From Bacteroidales bacterium (GTDB taxonomy: Bacteria > Bacteroidota > Bacteroidia > Bacteroidales > Marinilabiliaceae), in contig JAKSLD010000010.1 in NCBI GenBank assembly GCA_024401395.1, positions 1 through 64,000 on the forward strand: a DNA stretch of 64,000 nucleotides, written 5' to 3'. Below the pieces are notes generated by a model, which saw only the letters and a program-made list of their open reading frames with translations, searched no databases and was not told where the DNA came from. The position numbers and the translations under genes were made by a program. Positions 8,294 through 15,765 of the stretch are shown piece after piece (position 1 is the stretch's first letter; each line of letters opens with the position of its first letter).

Positions 8294-8645
8294 AAATATG
8301 CCCTGCTTAAGAGCAGATTCCCCGTATTGGGTTCGGGGGAGCCAGTAGGCGGTCGAGATGCAGCTGTGTTGCAAACCTCAAAATAAAGGTTAAGTCGCAG
8401 ATGCAAAACAAGACGATGGCGGTCTTATTTTTTCAGGCACGAGTTGCTAAAAGATTGGCGATAAAAATATTATTCAGGTCATAACGGATGGGACCTGTAA
8501 TTCTCGATGGTATGGCGCATATTTCGGATATGCAATTCCCAATTTTTACCCTCTCGACATAGAATCATAGTAGTATTACGAAGAGTGCATAGGATAGCTA
8601 TGTTCCGAAACCAGTGTGCCTTGAAGTGAGGTTGAGACTGATACT
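8294..8645. other. Gene-free segment with hairpins
   Basis: No protein gene is supported here. Visible structure includes CCCCG/CGGGG near 8320-8337, AACCT/AGGTT near 8374-8391, and AAGAC/GTCTT (8410-8426) followed by ATTTTTT (8427-8433), which looks like a plus-strand intrinsic terminator. I found no plus-strand promoter for it. Confidence 0.4.
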
Positions 8646-9731
8646 ATGAAAATGCAGCCGGTCGATAAATCGTTAAAGTATAAATTGAGAAAAATGAAAA
8701 AACCAGAGTTTACTATTGCAAAGAGTTGGATGGAGAAAGTGGATATTGATTCGAACGCTATCCTTACGCCAGATTATACATTTGACCAAATTGCTTTCCC
8801 TATTGTGGCACAGCGTCAGCCAGACAATCCAGAGCTGTATCTGGTCAGTGTTAACATATCTACAGAACTGTACAATATCAAGAACAGTACCGACCGAGTC
8901 CATGCCTCGCTGATCTACAAGGCACTTGTCTCTGTATGCGATGAGAAAGATCCCAAGAAGCTGTCGTATATATTCGATGTCCCAGTTGCAGAAAAGCTGT
9001 ATGAAGAGATACGAAGACAATTCTACAATTTCACCTCCTTAATGGGATATGGCATCATGTTCAACGATGTTGATTTCGAGGAAAAGTATAAGGAGGCGAC
9101 GGAAGCACATTCGGAAATGTGTTTGAGGAATTATCACAAGCTGTCAGACGACATACCTGCAATGGTTGAAACCATAGGCTATATATCAGAACCCATATCA
9201 CTGCAACATTATCTGTCGTATATGATAGAGTTCGATTTCTCCTTTATAGGAGACTTTATAAAAAAAATAAGATACATTCCGTTTGAACAGACCGACATAT
9301 ACAAGGTTCACTACAAGTACCTTATCCCTGTCGACTTCGACTATCCAGAAGACACATTTACCCGTTCATTCTGGAGAATGATCTATACGCTTGCGCGAGG
9401 CAGTGCTGCACTGATACAGAGAGTCGTCATGACAGAATCAGGCAAGCTGGATCTCGAATTCAAATACGAAGGGAAGCATATCACCTTCAAGGATATGGAC
9501 AGAGAACAGCGTATCAATCGTGCCCTAGGGCTTGTATTCGAGTTCCTCTCCCTTTATTGTATAGTAGATATAGATCGCGTGACCCCTTTCACTTCCGGCA
9601 CTTCGCTTCCATCAGAGGATGACTACCTCGGTCAGTATGATGCCGTCTTACCAGACAAAGACAAAGAAGTATTGAAAGGGTTTTATCGCGCTCTTTCTCT
9701 TGATACACTCCAAGTGCTTATGCTCAACTAG
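8646..9731 (+). CDS. Conserved-looking cytoplasmic protein of unknown function
   Basis: A 361-residue soluble protein without signal peptide or clear membrane helices. It begins with a basic stretch (SLKYKLRKMKKPEF) and is rich in aromatic residues, including LSYMIEFDFSFIGDFIKKI near residues 185-203. I recognise no catalytic motif or named domain. It stands alone between the small RNA region and a strong terminator, with no operon partners. Codon use is like that of its neighbours. The start at 8646 is the first ATG; one at 8652 is also possible. Confidence 0.7.
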   Translation: MKMQPVDKSLKYKLRKMKKPEFTIAKSWMEKVDIDSNAILTPDYTFDQIAFPIVAQRQPDNPELYLVSVNISTELYNIKNSTDRVHASLIYKALVSVCDEKDPKKLSYIFDVPVAEKLYEEIRRQFYNFTSLMGYGIMFNDVDFEEKYKEATEAHSEMCLRNYHKLSDDIPAMVETIGYISEPISLQHYLSYMIEFDFSFIGDFIKKIRYIPFEQTDIYKVHYKYLIPVDFDYPEDTFTRSFWRMIYTLARGSAALIQRVVMTESGKLDLEFKYEGKHITFKDMDREQRINRALGLVFEFLSLYCIVDIDRVTPFTSGTSLPSEDDYLGQYDAVLPDKDKEVLKGFYRALSLDTLQVLMLN

Positions 9732-9759
9732 CCTATTATAAATCAGTCCTAATATCACA

Positions 9760-9793
9760 GCGTAACCGTACTCTCCTACGGTTGCGCTTTTTT
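9760..9793 (+). terminator. Strong terminator after the 361-residue protein gene
   Basis: GCGTAACCGTA (9760-9770) pairs with TACGGTTGCGC (9777-9787) and is followed by six T. Confidence 0.9.
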
Positions 9794-9813
9794 CCTATAT
9801 CCCCACACGTACT
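9786..9813. repeat. 28-bp direct repeat, copy 1
   Basis: Starts GCTTTTTTCC and ends CACACGTACT; identical over 28 bp to 11097-11124. It lies just downstream of the stop of the retropepsin-like gene and overlaps the T-run of the terminator at 9760-9793. Confidence 0.95.
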
Positions 9814-9827
9814 CTTATAGGGCCGTC

Positions 9828-11015
9828 TTATTTCTCTATGTATAAATACATATTCCTAAGGTTGAGTATTACCCTTTCAAACGACAGCAAGAAATCATTG
9901 CCCAGCTGCCCGCAGTCGAAATCGTACTTAATCTTTCTACCCGGATTGACACGCATTGTCTTCCTTCGGTATTCGCCTCCACACGACTTAAGAGAGATAT
10001 CCTTCAGCTCGTAGACGGTAGCTGTTTTACTTCCACCAATGCCTCCGTAGGATGACGTTTTGACAGTTCCATTACTCAAGATCATCTCCTTGTGTTTGTC
10101 AAAATAATTCTTGTTCAAGTTGGTTGAGACTGTACCAAGATCGAAATGCATCTGCATCGTATCCTCCCCAATCACAACTTCCACTAAGTGACGGCCATTA
10201 CCTTGCATAGTAAGGTTAGATTCCCTACAATCCTGATTCCAAGGGAGAGAGAGAGTTTTGTCTCTATTATCAAACACCATTTCCCCCATCATATAGAAAA
10301 TGTTAGACCCCAGAACGGCTTTTCTAGGAATCTCCTTACCGTAAGCGTCATCTGGCGAAACGTTGAAGAGAACATTTTTGAAGACCAAGTCGCCAATGAC
10401 GATAGAATCAGCTATGCCAATCCAGGTAGTCAAGTCGGTTGTGATACTGGCAATCTCAATATTGGCGCCAATAGGTCGTATATTATGTTCCCTGGCGAAA
10501 GTATTAGATGAGGTGCACATCAGCGTGCAGCCATTATCGAAAATCATACGCTCTTCTTTACCATTGATAACAGTCGGAAGAGTTATAAGCTTGCCCCTAT
10601 ACTCATTATCGGAGAAGACAGAGTCGGTGTCGAACGGTATCACGACATCCCTTTCTGGTCTTTTGAGATACGGTACAGGCTGCATAGCCAAAGATTTAAT
10701 CATTTCGTTTTTGTCGGCGCGTCTTTTTCCGGCAGACTTCACCATAAGGTTGTAGCAACCCTTGTAGTCCATCCCTCTGAACATACTCTCGATATACAGA
10801 TTTTCGACCATTGCTTTGCTTTTCCTTCTCAACTTACAGTCGTTAAGGAGCGAGTTGAAGTCGGCGTTGCTCTCCGTGAATCTGCCATGGATAGAATGTT
10901 CGACGGCAGCCTGTAAAAGAGAATCGACATTAACCTTTTTGTGTACGGAGCGAGCCTTGGCAGGAGTCAGAACCAGCAAAGCCAAGACGATGAATAAAGG
11001 AAAAAACGTTTTCAT
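9828..11015 (-). CDS. Exported retropepsin-like aspartyl protease family protein with altered active-site triads
   Basis: A 395-residue protein with a Sec signal peptide (residues 1-22, ending TPAKARS). Two retropepsin-like lobes follow. The first has MIFDNGCTLMC (Asp160-Asn161-Gly162) and the second MHFDLGTVSTN (Asp292-Leu293-Gly294), where active pepsin-like enzymes carry D-T/S-G. The fold is still suggested by the paired GSNIF and GNDFLLSFERVILN segments that follow each triad. Bacteroidetes encode many such proteins of unknown substrate. The missing Thr/Ser leaves activity uncertain. The gene has its own promoter upstream and is flanked by a 28-bp direct repeat. Confidence 0.8.
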   Translation of the reverse strand: MKTFFPLFIVLALLVLTPAKARSVHKKVNVDSLLQAAVEHSIHGRFTESNADFNSLLNDCKLRRKSKAMVENLYIESMFRGMDYKGCYNLMVKSAGKRRADKNEMIKSLAMQPVPYLKRPERDVVIPFDTDSVFSDNEYRGKLITLPTVINGKEERMIFDNGCTLMCTSSNTFAREHNIRPIGANIEIASITTDLTTWIGIADSIVIGDLVFKNVLFNVSPDDAYGKEIPRKAVLGSNIFYMMGEMVFDNRDKTLSLPWNQDCRESNLTMQGNGRHLVEVVIGEDTMQMHFDLGTVSTNLNKNYFDKHKEMILSNGTVKTSSYGGIGGSKTATVYELKDISLKSCGGEYRRKTMRVNPGRKIKYDFDCGQLGNDFLLSFERVILNLRNMYLYIEK

Positions 11016-11044
11016 TGTGTAATATTAAAGTCTTATTTATTGTG

Positions 11045-11076
11045 CAAATGTAATCAAACAGACACAATGCAACAAT
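11045..11076 (-). promoter_or_regulatory. Promoter of the retropepsin-like gene
   Basis: On the minus strand: ATTG (11076-11073), a 20-bp spacer and TACATTTG (11052-11045). The -33 box has one mismatch to TTTG. Confidence 0.6.
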
Positions 11077-11096
11077 ATTTTGACATCAGAAGCAAT

Positions 11097-11124
11097 GCTT
11101 TTTTCCTATATCCCCACACGTACT
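11097..11124. repeat. 28-bp direct repeat, copy 2
   Basis: Identical to 9786-9813. This copy contains the last codons and stop of the 133-residue gene on the minus strand. Confidence 0.95.
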
Positions 11125-11507
11125 ACCCATCCGCCAGACGTACGGCACTTCTTGACATCCACAGCCGCTCCGCTTCCAGAGTCAGACAGCACCAACTGCT
11201 CCTCATCGGCAATCAGAAGATAAGAAGAGCCGCCCAGTTCAATCTCACCCTCATAACAGCCATTCACATCCAGCTGGATATATCCATTACGGTCCTCGAC
11301 GAACAGACCCTGATATACAGCCTCGTGAATCCTTATACTGTAGTTGTCGCCCACGATAGAGTCAGTCACCTCACCACCCGAAATCCAAGGGTCGACCTTC
11401 ATGAAAGGCAAAGCCGAAGCCATCTGCATCCAGCACCCCATATTTATGAATATCAGCATCATTGCCAAAGTCATTAATGATGCAAATGTGTACGATATAT
11501 ATTTCAT
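11106..11507 (-). CDS. Small membrane-anchored protein, last gene of a redox operon
   Basis: A 133-residue protein with one N-terminal hydrophobic segment (residues 5-25, SYTFASLMTLAMMLIFINMG) that could be a signal anchor. The remainder is predicted as beta strands facing the periplasm. No cysteine pair and no named domain are visible. It starts 14 nt after the polyferredoxin gene and shares that transcript, so a role in the same membrane complex is plausible but not shown. Its 3' end carries one copy of the 28-bp repeat. Confidence 0.65.
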   Translation of the reverse strand: MKYISYTFASLMTLAMMLIFINMGCWMQMASALPFMKVDPWISGGEVTDSIVGDNYSIRIHEAVYQGLFVEDRNGYIQLDVNGCYEGEIELGGSSYLLIADEEQLVLSDSGSGAAVDVKKCRTSGGWVVRVGI

Positions 11508-11521
11508 AATCCTATAATTTA

Positions 11522-12652
11522 TTACATAATTAAACTTAAACCCAATCTTATTGCCTCCAAGACACTGCCACCTATGAGAGTCACCATAAGAGTATAGGCA
11601 GGGTAGAGGAAGAGAAGGCGAGCCGTCGTAATCTTACTACCCACAGGAGTTCCCTTGATATGGAACTGCATAGCACCAGTAGGGCATTCATCCACACATT
11701 TGCCACATTTAGCGCAGTTTATCAAAGGCTTGTTATCCTTACCTATAGCGAGAAGAGGGCACGCCTTCTGACATTTGCCACAGCCAATACACTTGCTCTC
11801 GTTATTCTTTACCTGGAATAAGCTCACCTTATTGAAGAGCGACTCAAAGGCACCCATAGGGCAGAAAGTGGCGCACTGTATTCTCTTTTTAGTCAGGACA
11901 GGCAACACCACAACCAGAGCGACAAAGAGCGAAAACATCACAATATTCTTCATCAGCGACTCGATATCTACTATGGCATCACGCTCAGTGACCAGTTTGA
12001 ACGGACAAAGCCAGTTGCAATACTGAGGCATTATGGTAGCGGCAGACCACAGAGCCATGACGATGAGCATAGCAAAGGCGAACCATCTGTAGGCAGAATT
12101 TACGGCCTTAATGAATGGCTTGCGTGCAGTACGACTAAATCCGTCGTCCCATCCACCATAGAAGCAACCCCATGAGCAAAAGCCCCTGCCCAGAATTACA
12201 GACGAGCCAAAGACAATGATAAGCATAGACGATATCGAAGCGAAGCCAGACATGATGCTGCCCGGGAAGATGATAGTCTGTTTGATGGCTGCCGGTATCA
12301 GTACCATAGTAGTAACAATATGGCAGAACGGGATCTCGCACATCATAGTCTCCTCATCAGAGTAAGTCACCGAACCACGTAAATCAACGAGATTGTGCAT
12401 GAACGATACCGAGAAGAGGACAGCAGAGACGATGAAAGCTATGGCTCTCCATTTGTCAGTCGCCCCCTTGTAGAGCATCATGAAGAACATAGAGCAGTAG
12501 AACATAATCGTGATGAGGTAAGCTAAGCTCTCGGTCTGCGACGTCAGCACAGCGCCACCTCTGCTCAGCATCAGCATACTGATAAATAACATTGGCAGAG
12601 TAAGCAAGATGCTTTTCCATATACTGCCAGTTGAATAAAGCTTGTTTTTCAT
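11522..12652 (-). CDS. Membrane 4Fe-4S polyferredoxin (NapH/CcoG-like)
   Basis: A 376-residue integral membrane protein with about six helices. Cytoplasmic cysteine motifs typical of NapH/NosR/CcoG proteins are present: FCSWGC (159-163), YCNWLCP (212-217) and CATFCP (260-265). They are followed by two classic ferredoxin clusters: Cys288/291/294/298 and Cys313/316/319/323, each ending in C-P. Such proteins pass electrons from cytoplasmic donors into or across the membrane. The gene begins 24 nt after a TauE/SafE-like gene, which suggests the two work as an electron conduit; donor and acceptor are unknown. Confidence 0.88.
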   Translation of the reverse strand: MKNKLYSTGSIWKSILLTLPMLFISMLMLSRGGAVLTSQTESLAYLITIMFYCSMFFMMLYKGATDKWRAIAFIVSAVLFSVSFMHNLVDLRGSVTYSDEETMMCEIPFCHIVTTMVLIPAAIKQTIIFPGSIMSGFASISSMLIIVFGSSVILGRGFCSWGCFYGGWDDGFSRTARKPFIKAVNSAYRWFAFAMLIVMALWSAATIMPQYCNWLCPFKLVTERDAIVDIESLMKNIVMFSLFVALVVVLPVLTKKRIQCATFCPMGAFESLFNKVSLFQVKNNESKCIGCGKCQKACPLLAIGKDNKPLINCAKCGKCVDECPTGAMQFHIKGTPVGSKITTARLLFLYPAYTLMVTLIGGSVLEAIRLGLSLIM

Positions 12653-12676
12653 ATATCCATATTTTATTATTTACAA

Positions 12677-13282
12677 CTAATAGTCGAAGCCAAGAAGTCC
12701 TTTTGCCACCATTACAATTCCCACGATTACCGAGGCAAATTTCCCGATGCTTTGCAATGCCTCCTTGTCTCTGGCGGCCGAAATAAGCGGCAGAGGGAGC
12801 ATATAGACAGAAGAGCCGATGAAGAACATAATGAACGTCATGATAGCCTCTACAGCGCTCTCTGCCACTGCTGCCGATGTGGCTGCCGCTATGATGGGAG
12901 GACAGGCGTTGATGGCCGAAAAGAACCCTAGAGTAGGCACATATACCTGTGGAGCATATTGGCGGACAAGGCTCTTGAAGCCCCTTCCTTTGACGCAATA
13001 TGACGGCAACTTGATAAACGCATTAGCTATCATCATTAAGCCAGCTATCAGATTTGTCGCACCGACAAAGTTCCGTGTCTGCCACTCAGTGCCATGTGCC
13101 ATACTTACCATAAAAGCTATAATGATATAAGCAAGGAGTCGGCCACTAAGGAACTTACCCAGGTAGGCGTATGCGCCAAATGTCGTGGGAGTATTCTTCA
13201 TGATGACCGATATTACAAGCGGTCCGCAAGAAGCCAGGCACGAAGCACCGACACTCAATCCGATAAGTAATCCTTCAATCAT
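12677..13282 (-). CDS. TauE/SafE-family (UreH/CcdA-like) membrane protein
   Basis: A 201-residue protein with about six membrane helices. The first helix carries SCLASCGPLV (Cys15, Cys19) and the fourth NACPPII (Cys127). A pair of Cys-Pro sites in pseudo-symmetric helices is a feature of DsbD/CcdA thiol-disulphide carriers, so a role in moving reducing power to the periplasm is more likely than sulphite export. It is first in an operon with a polyferredoxin and a small membrane protein. The promoter region carries direct repeats that probably bind the LytTR regulator encoded just upstream. Confidence 0.8.
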   Translation of the reverse strand: MIEGLLIGLSVGASCLASCGPLVISVIMKNTPTTFGAYAYLGKFLSGRLLAYIIIAFMVSMAHGTEWQTRNFVGATNLIAGLMMIANAFIKLPSYCVKGRGFKSLVRQYAPQVYVPTLGFFSAINACPPIIAAATSAAVAESAVEAIMTFIMFFIGSSVYMLPLPLISAARDKEALQSIGKFASVIVGIVMVAKGLLGFDY

Positions 13283-13308
13283 TTGTTTCCTGTTCTAAAT
13301 CACATCGG

Positions 13309-13340
13309 CAAAGGAAAGGCATAATCATATTGCCGCCAAA
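13309..13340 (-). promoter_or_regulatory. Probable promoter of the TauE/polyferredoxin operon
   Basis: On the minus strand: TTTG (13340-13337), a 20-bp spacer and TTCCTTTG (13316-13309), with one mismatch to TAnnTTTG. The start codon is 27 nt further on. Confidence 0.5.
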
Positions 13341-13345
13341 AAAGA

Positions 13346-13426
13346 GGGACGCATAGCGCTGTTTCAAGCCTTTTTGTGCCGGAAAGTAGATTTTGGGACG
13401 AATGGCAAGGCGGTTTTGGGACGAAT
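13346..13426. promoter_or_regulatory. Direct repeats, likely LytTR regulator binding sites
   Basis: TTTTGGGACGAAT occurs at 13391-13403 and 13414-13426, 23 bp apart (about two helical turns). A third, weaker copy, GGGACGCATAGCG (13346-13358), touches the -33 box of the TauE operon. LytTR proteins bind paired direct repeats with this kind of spacing, and a LytTR regulator is encoded next door. Confidence 0.65.
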
Positions 13427-13436
13427 AGCGGACAAA

Positions 13437-13478
13437 AAAAGCCTTCTCATAGACTGTTTCATCTATGAGAAGGCTTTT
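13437..13478 (-). terminator. Terminator of the LytTR gene
   Basis: GCCTTCTCATAGA (13441-13453) and TCTATGAGAAGGC (13462-13474) form a perfect 13-bp stem flanked by AAAA and TTTT, so it could work in both directions. It separates the LytTR gene from the TauE operon. Confidence 0.9.
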
Positions 13479-13503
13479 ATATCTATTCGGCTTAGCAAGA
13501 AAC

Positions 13504-14298
13504 TTATTGCAAAGCCAGCATATCCTTCACGTATTGTCTTGATACAGGAATGGTGAGCATTCCACCTTTCATAATCAGTTTATAGCCCGATGTGCTATTG
13601 CCATCCATCGTTACTATATTATTCGTATTCACCAGGTAGGCCCTGTGGCATTTCTTCATCTCCTTAAACTCCGCCAAAGCCTCCTCTATGGCTATCATAG
13701 TAGAGCGAATCTGCGTCTCGCTATCTGTTGTCACTATATTACAGTTGTTACGCGACGACTCCACGTACAGCAGCTTGTCGAGCTGGACAGTTATCTCCTC
13801 ATCCTTTCCGGCGCCCCTCAGTACGACCTCCTGTACCTTCTCCTGCGGTTTCTCCTCACGTCTCTTCTTTTCTGGAAGGAAAAGAACCAAGCCGAAAATC
13901 AGGATCCCGATAGCAACAGTTTGCCATAGAGCTATCCATGCTACCTCCAGGTTGACAGGTGCTCCGAGGACCACGACGAAGACAATCATATTGCCAATCG
14001 CAATGATAGACATGATCATCAGAGTCAGGACGGCAAACCGTCCGCGAGTCCAGTCCTTTACATAGAAGAAATCCTTTTTGAAAAGAGGTATGATATACCA
14101 AGGAGCTACAAAACCTATCAATGTTACAAAGGGAAACGGCAGCATCTTGATGAATCTTTCATCGCCATGCATAGATATGCCAAATGGTTGCAATATGACA
14201 AGGATAAGGTAAACAGCTAATCCGTATGCCACGCCTGATGTCCACATATTCACGTCGCGGAATGCTATATGCTTATCCAGAAACTCTTTTATAGACAT
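13504..14298 (-). CDS. Membrane-bound LytTR-family transcription regulator
   Basis: A 264-residue protein. Residues about 18-150 hold four membrane helices, a linker rich in Glu and Lys follows (EKKRREEKPQEK), and residues 160-264 are a LytTR DNA-binding domain (LLYVESSRNNCNIVTTD, then KCHRAYLVNTNNI). There is no receiver domain, so it probably senses a signal at the membrane and binds DNA directly. The paired repeats at 13391-13426, upstream of the TauE/polyferredoxin operon, are the obvious target. It sits 13 nt downstream of miaA on the same strand. Confidence 0.88.
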   Translation of the reverse strand: MSIKEFLDKHIAFRDVNMWTSGVAYGLAVYLILVILQPFGISMHGDERFIKMLPFPFVTLIGFVAPWYIIPLFKKDFFYVKDWTRGRFAVLTLMIMSIIAIGNMIVFVVVLGAPVNLEVAWIALWQTVAIGILIFGLVLFLPEKKRREEKPQEKVQEVVLRGAGKDEEITVQLDKLLYVESSRNNCNIVTTDSETQIRSTMIAIEEALAEFKEMKKCHRAYLVNTNNIVTMDGNSTSGYKLIMKGGMLTIPVSRQYVKDMLALQ

Positions 14299-14311
14299 GA
14301 CACTGTATATA

Positions 14312-15232
14312 TCAACTCTTCGTGATCATCTTCATCGCTATATCAACCTTCTCGTCCATCCCCTTCAGAGCGTCGATCCACTCAATATGCGTTCCTCTCT
14401 TCTCCATACCCCTGAACCACGTCATCTGCCTCTTGGCAAACTGATGTATCGCAATCTCAAGTTGCTCTATCATCTCATCGAAAGACAACTCGCCGATTAC
14501 GTGCTGGGTTACAAATTTATATTCCAAGCCATAGTAGATGAGGTCCTCAGCCTTTACGCCACTGTCGAGCAGGCTTTTAATCTCGGCTATCATTCCCTCC
14601 CTGACACGAGCCTCGAGTCTTGATGAAATCTTCTCTCTTCTCGCGTTTCTCTCAATGTCAAGGCCTATTACAAGCGGCCTAAGCTCGGGTAGGGGAGTGT
14701 CCTCTATCTCTCCGTGGTTTCTGTAGTATTCCTCTATCTCTATGGCTCTGATAGCACGCTGACAGGTGTCGGTGTCGGTCGAATTGTGCAACTGCCTGTA
14801 TCCCTTGAGTATCTCTTCAAGCTCAGACAGACTCTTACCCTCAAGACAAGCCCTCAGATCATGGTCAGGTGGTACATTTATCATTCTGTACCCCTTAAGC
14901 ACAGATTCGATATACAGTCCTGTACCGCCGCACATAATCGGCATCTTACCTCGCGACTGAATCTCTTCAAAAGCCTTGAAGAAGTCGTTCTGGTACCTGT
15001 ATACGTTGTACTTCTCACCGGCATCGCAGATATCTATCAGGTGGTAAGGTATCTGTATGCCGTCAACCTCATAATCTACCAGGTCCTTACCTGTACCGAT
15101 AGACATTCCACGGTACACCTGTCTGGAGTCGGCCGATATAATCTCAGCATTCCCCATAACTTTAGCCAAATGAGCCGCAAATGTAGTCTTCCCACAAGCA
15201 GTAGGACCTAGTATAACTATAAGATTGTACAT
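14312..15232 (-). CDS. miaA: tRNA dimethylallyltransferase
   Basis: A 306-residue cytosolic enzyme that adds a dimethylallyl group to N6 of A37 in tRNAs reading UNN codons. The P-loop GPTACGKTT is at residues 9-17, and the family signatures SADSRQVYRGMSIGTGK (35-51) and GGTGLYIESVLKG (101-113) are intact. The length is typical. It is followed closely by the LytTR regulator gene and preceded by a HIT protein gene 12 nt upstream, so these three may be co-transcribed. Confidence 0.96.
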   Translation of the reverse strand: MYNLIVILGPTACGKTTFAAHLAKVMGNAEIISADSRQVYRGMSIGTGKDLVDYEVDGIQIPYHLIDICDAGEKYNVYRYQNDFFKAFEEIQSRGKMPIMCGGTGLYIESVLKGYRMINVPPDHDLRACLEGKSLSELEEILKGYRQLHNSTDTDTCQRAIRAIEIEEYYRNHGEIEDTPLPELRPLVIGLDIERNARREKISSRLEARVREGMIAEIKSLLDSGVKAEDLIYYGLEYKFVTQHVIGELSFDEMIEQLEIAIHQFAKRQMTWFRGMEKRGTHIEWIDALKGMDEKVDIAMKMITKS

Positions 15233-15244
15233 GCCGTATCTCAG

Positions 15245-15670
15245 TTAAAGATTAGCCTTCAGCATCTCAGCCATCTCTTCATACTCCTCGTCGGTCAGAT
15301 AAACAGCCTTAGGGTTCATCTGGAATGTAGAGCCGTAATCAGGACCGCCCTTATACTTAGGTGCCAAATGGAAATGGAGATGCGATAGGGTATCGCTGTA
15401 AGCGCCATAGTTTATCTTCTCAGGGTTGAAAGCCTTCTGCATAGCGCGGGTAGCACGTGTCACGTCGGCCATGAAAGCATTGCGCTCCTCGTCCGACAGT
15501 TCGTTCAAGTCATTGACGTGCTTGTCATACGAAACAAGGCAACGACCTCTGTATGTCTGCTCCTTGAAAATGAAAAGGCGCGAAACACTCAAATGGCAAA
15601 CCTCGATCATGAGGCTCTTCAATGTCTCATTGTTAGTACAATAAAGACAATCTTTTGGATCTGAATACAT
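15245..15670 (-). CDS. HIT-family nucleotide hydrolase/transferase
   Basis: A 141-residue protein with the histidine triad His97-x-His99-x-His101 in SHLHFHLAPK, the nucleotide-phosphate hydrolysis site of the HIT superfamily. An N-terminal CLYCTNNETL segment may bind a metal, as in some HIT proteins. Substrate is not predictable from sequence. It lies 12 nt upstream of miaA on the same strand. Confidence 0.9.
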   Translation of the reverse strand: MYSDPKDCLYCTNNETLKSLMIEVCHLSVSRLFIFKEQTYRGRCLVSYDKHVNDLNELSDEERNAFMADVTRATRAMQKAFNPEKINYGAYSDTLSHLHFHLAPKYKGGPDYGSTFQMNPKAVYLTDEEYEEMAEMLKANL

Positions 15671-15714
15671 AGACTCTAATTGTTTAGGAAAATATTGTTT
15701 GTCCGATAATCTAA

Positions 15715-15744
15715 TAAAAAAGGCACCCCGTTTAGGAGCGCCTT
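15715..15744 (-). terminator. Terminator of the sugar porter gene
   Basis: On the minus strand, AAGGCGCTCC pairs with GGGTGCCTT and is followed by TTTTT. It lies 22 nt after the stop of the porter gene. Confidence 0.75.
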
Positions 15745-15765
15745 ATATCTAAACGATATGCAAAA

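Noticed and set aside
8310-8375. tRNA-like look of GGGTTCGGGGG near 8330
   Set aside because: No acceptor stem, anticodon arm or proper T-loop can be built around it.
8122-8406. 94-residue minus-strand frame in the region of the small RNA candidate
   Set aside because: It runs straight through the promoter boxes at 8264-8293, so the upstream part cannot be translated from that transcript, and the composition is not protein-like.
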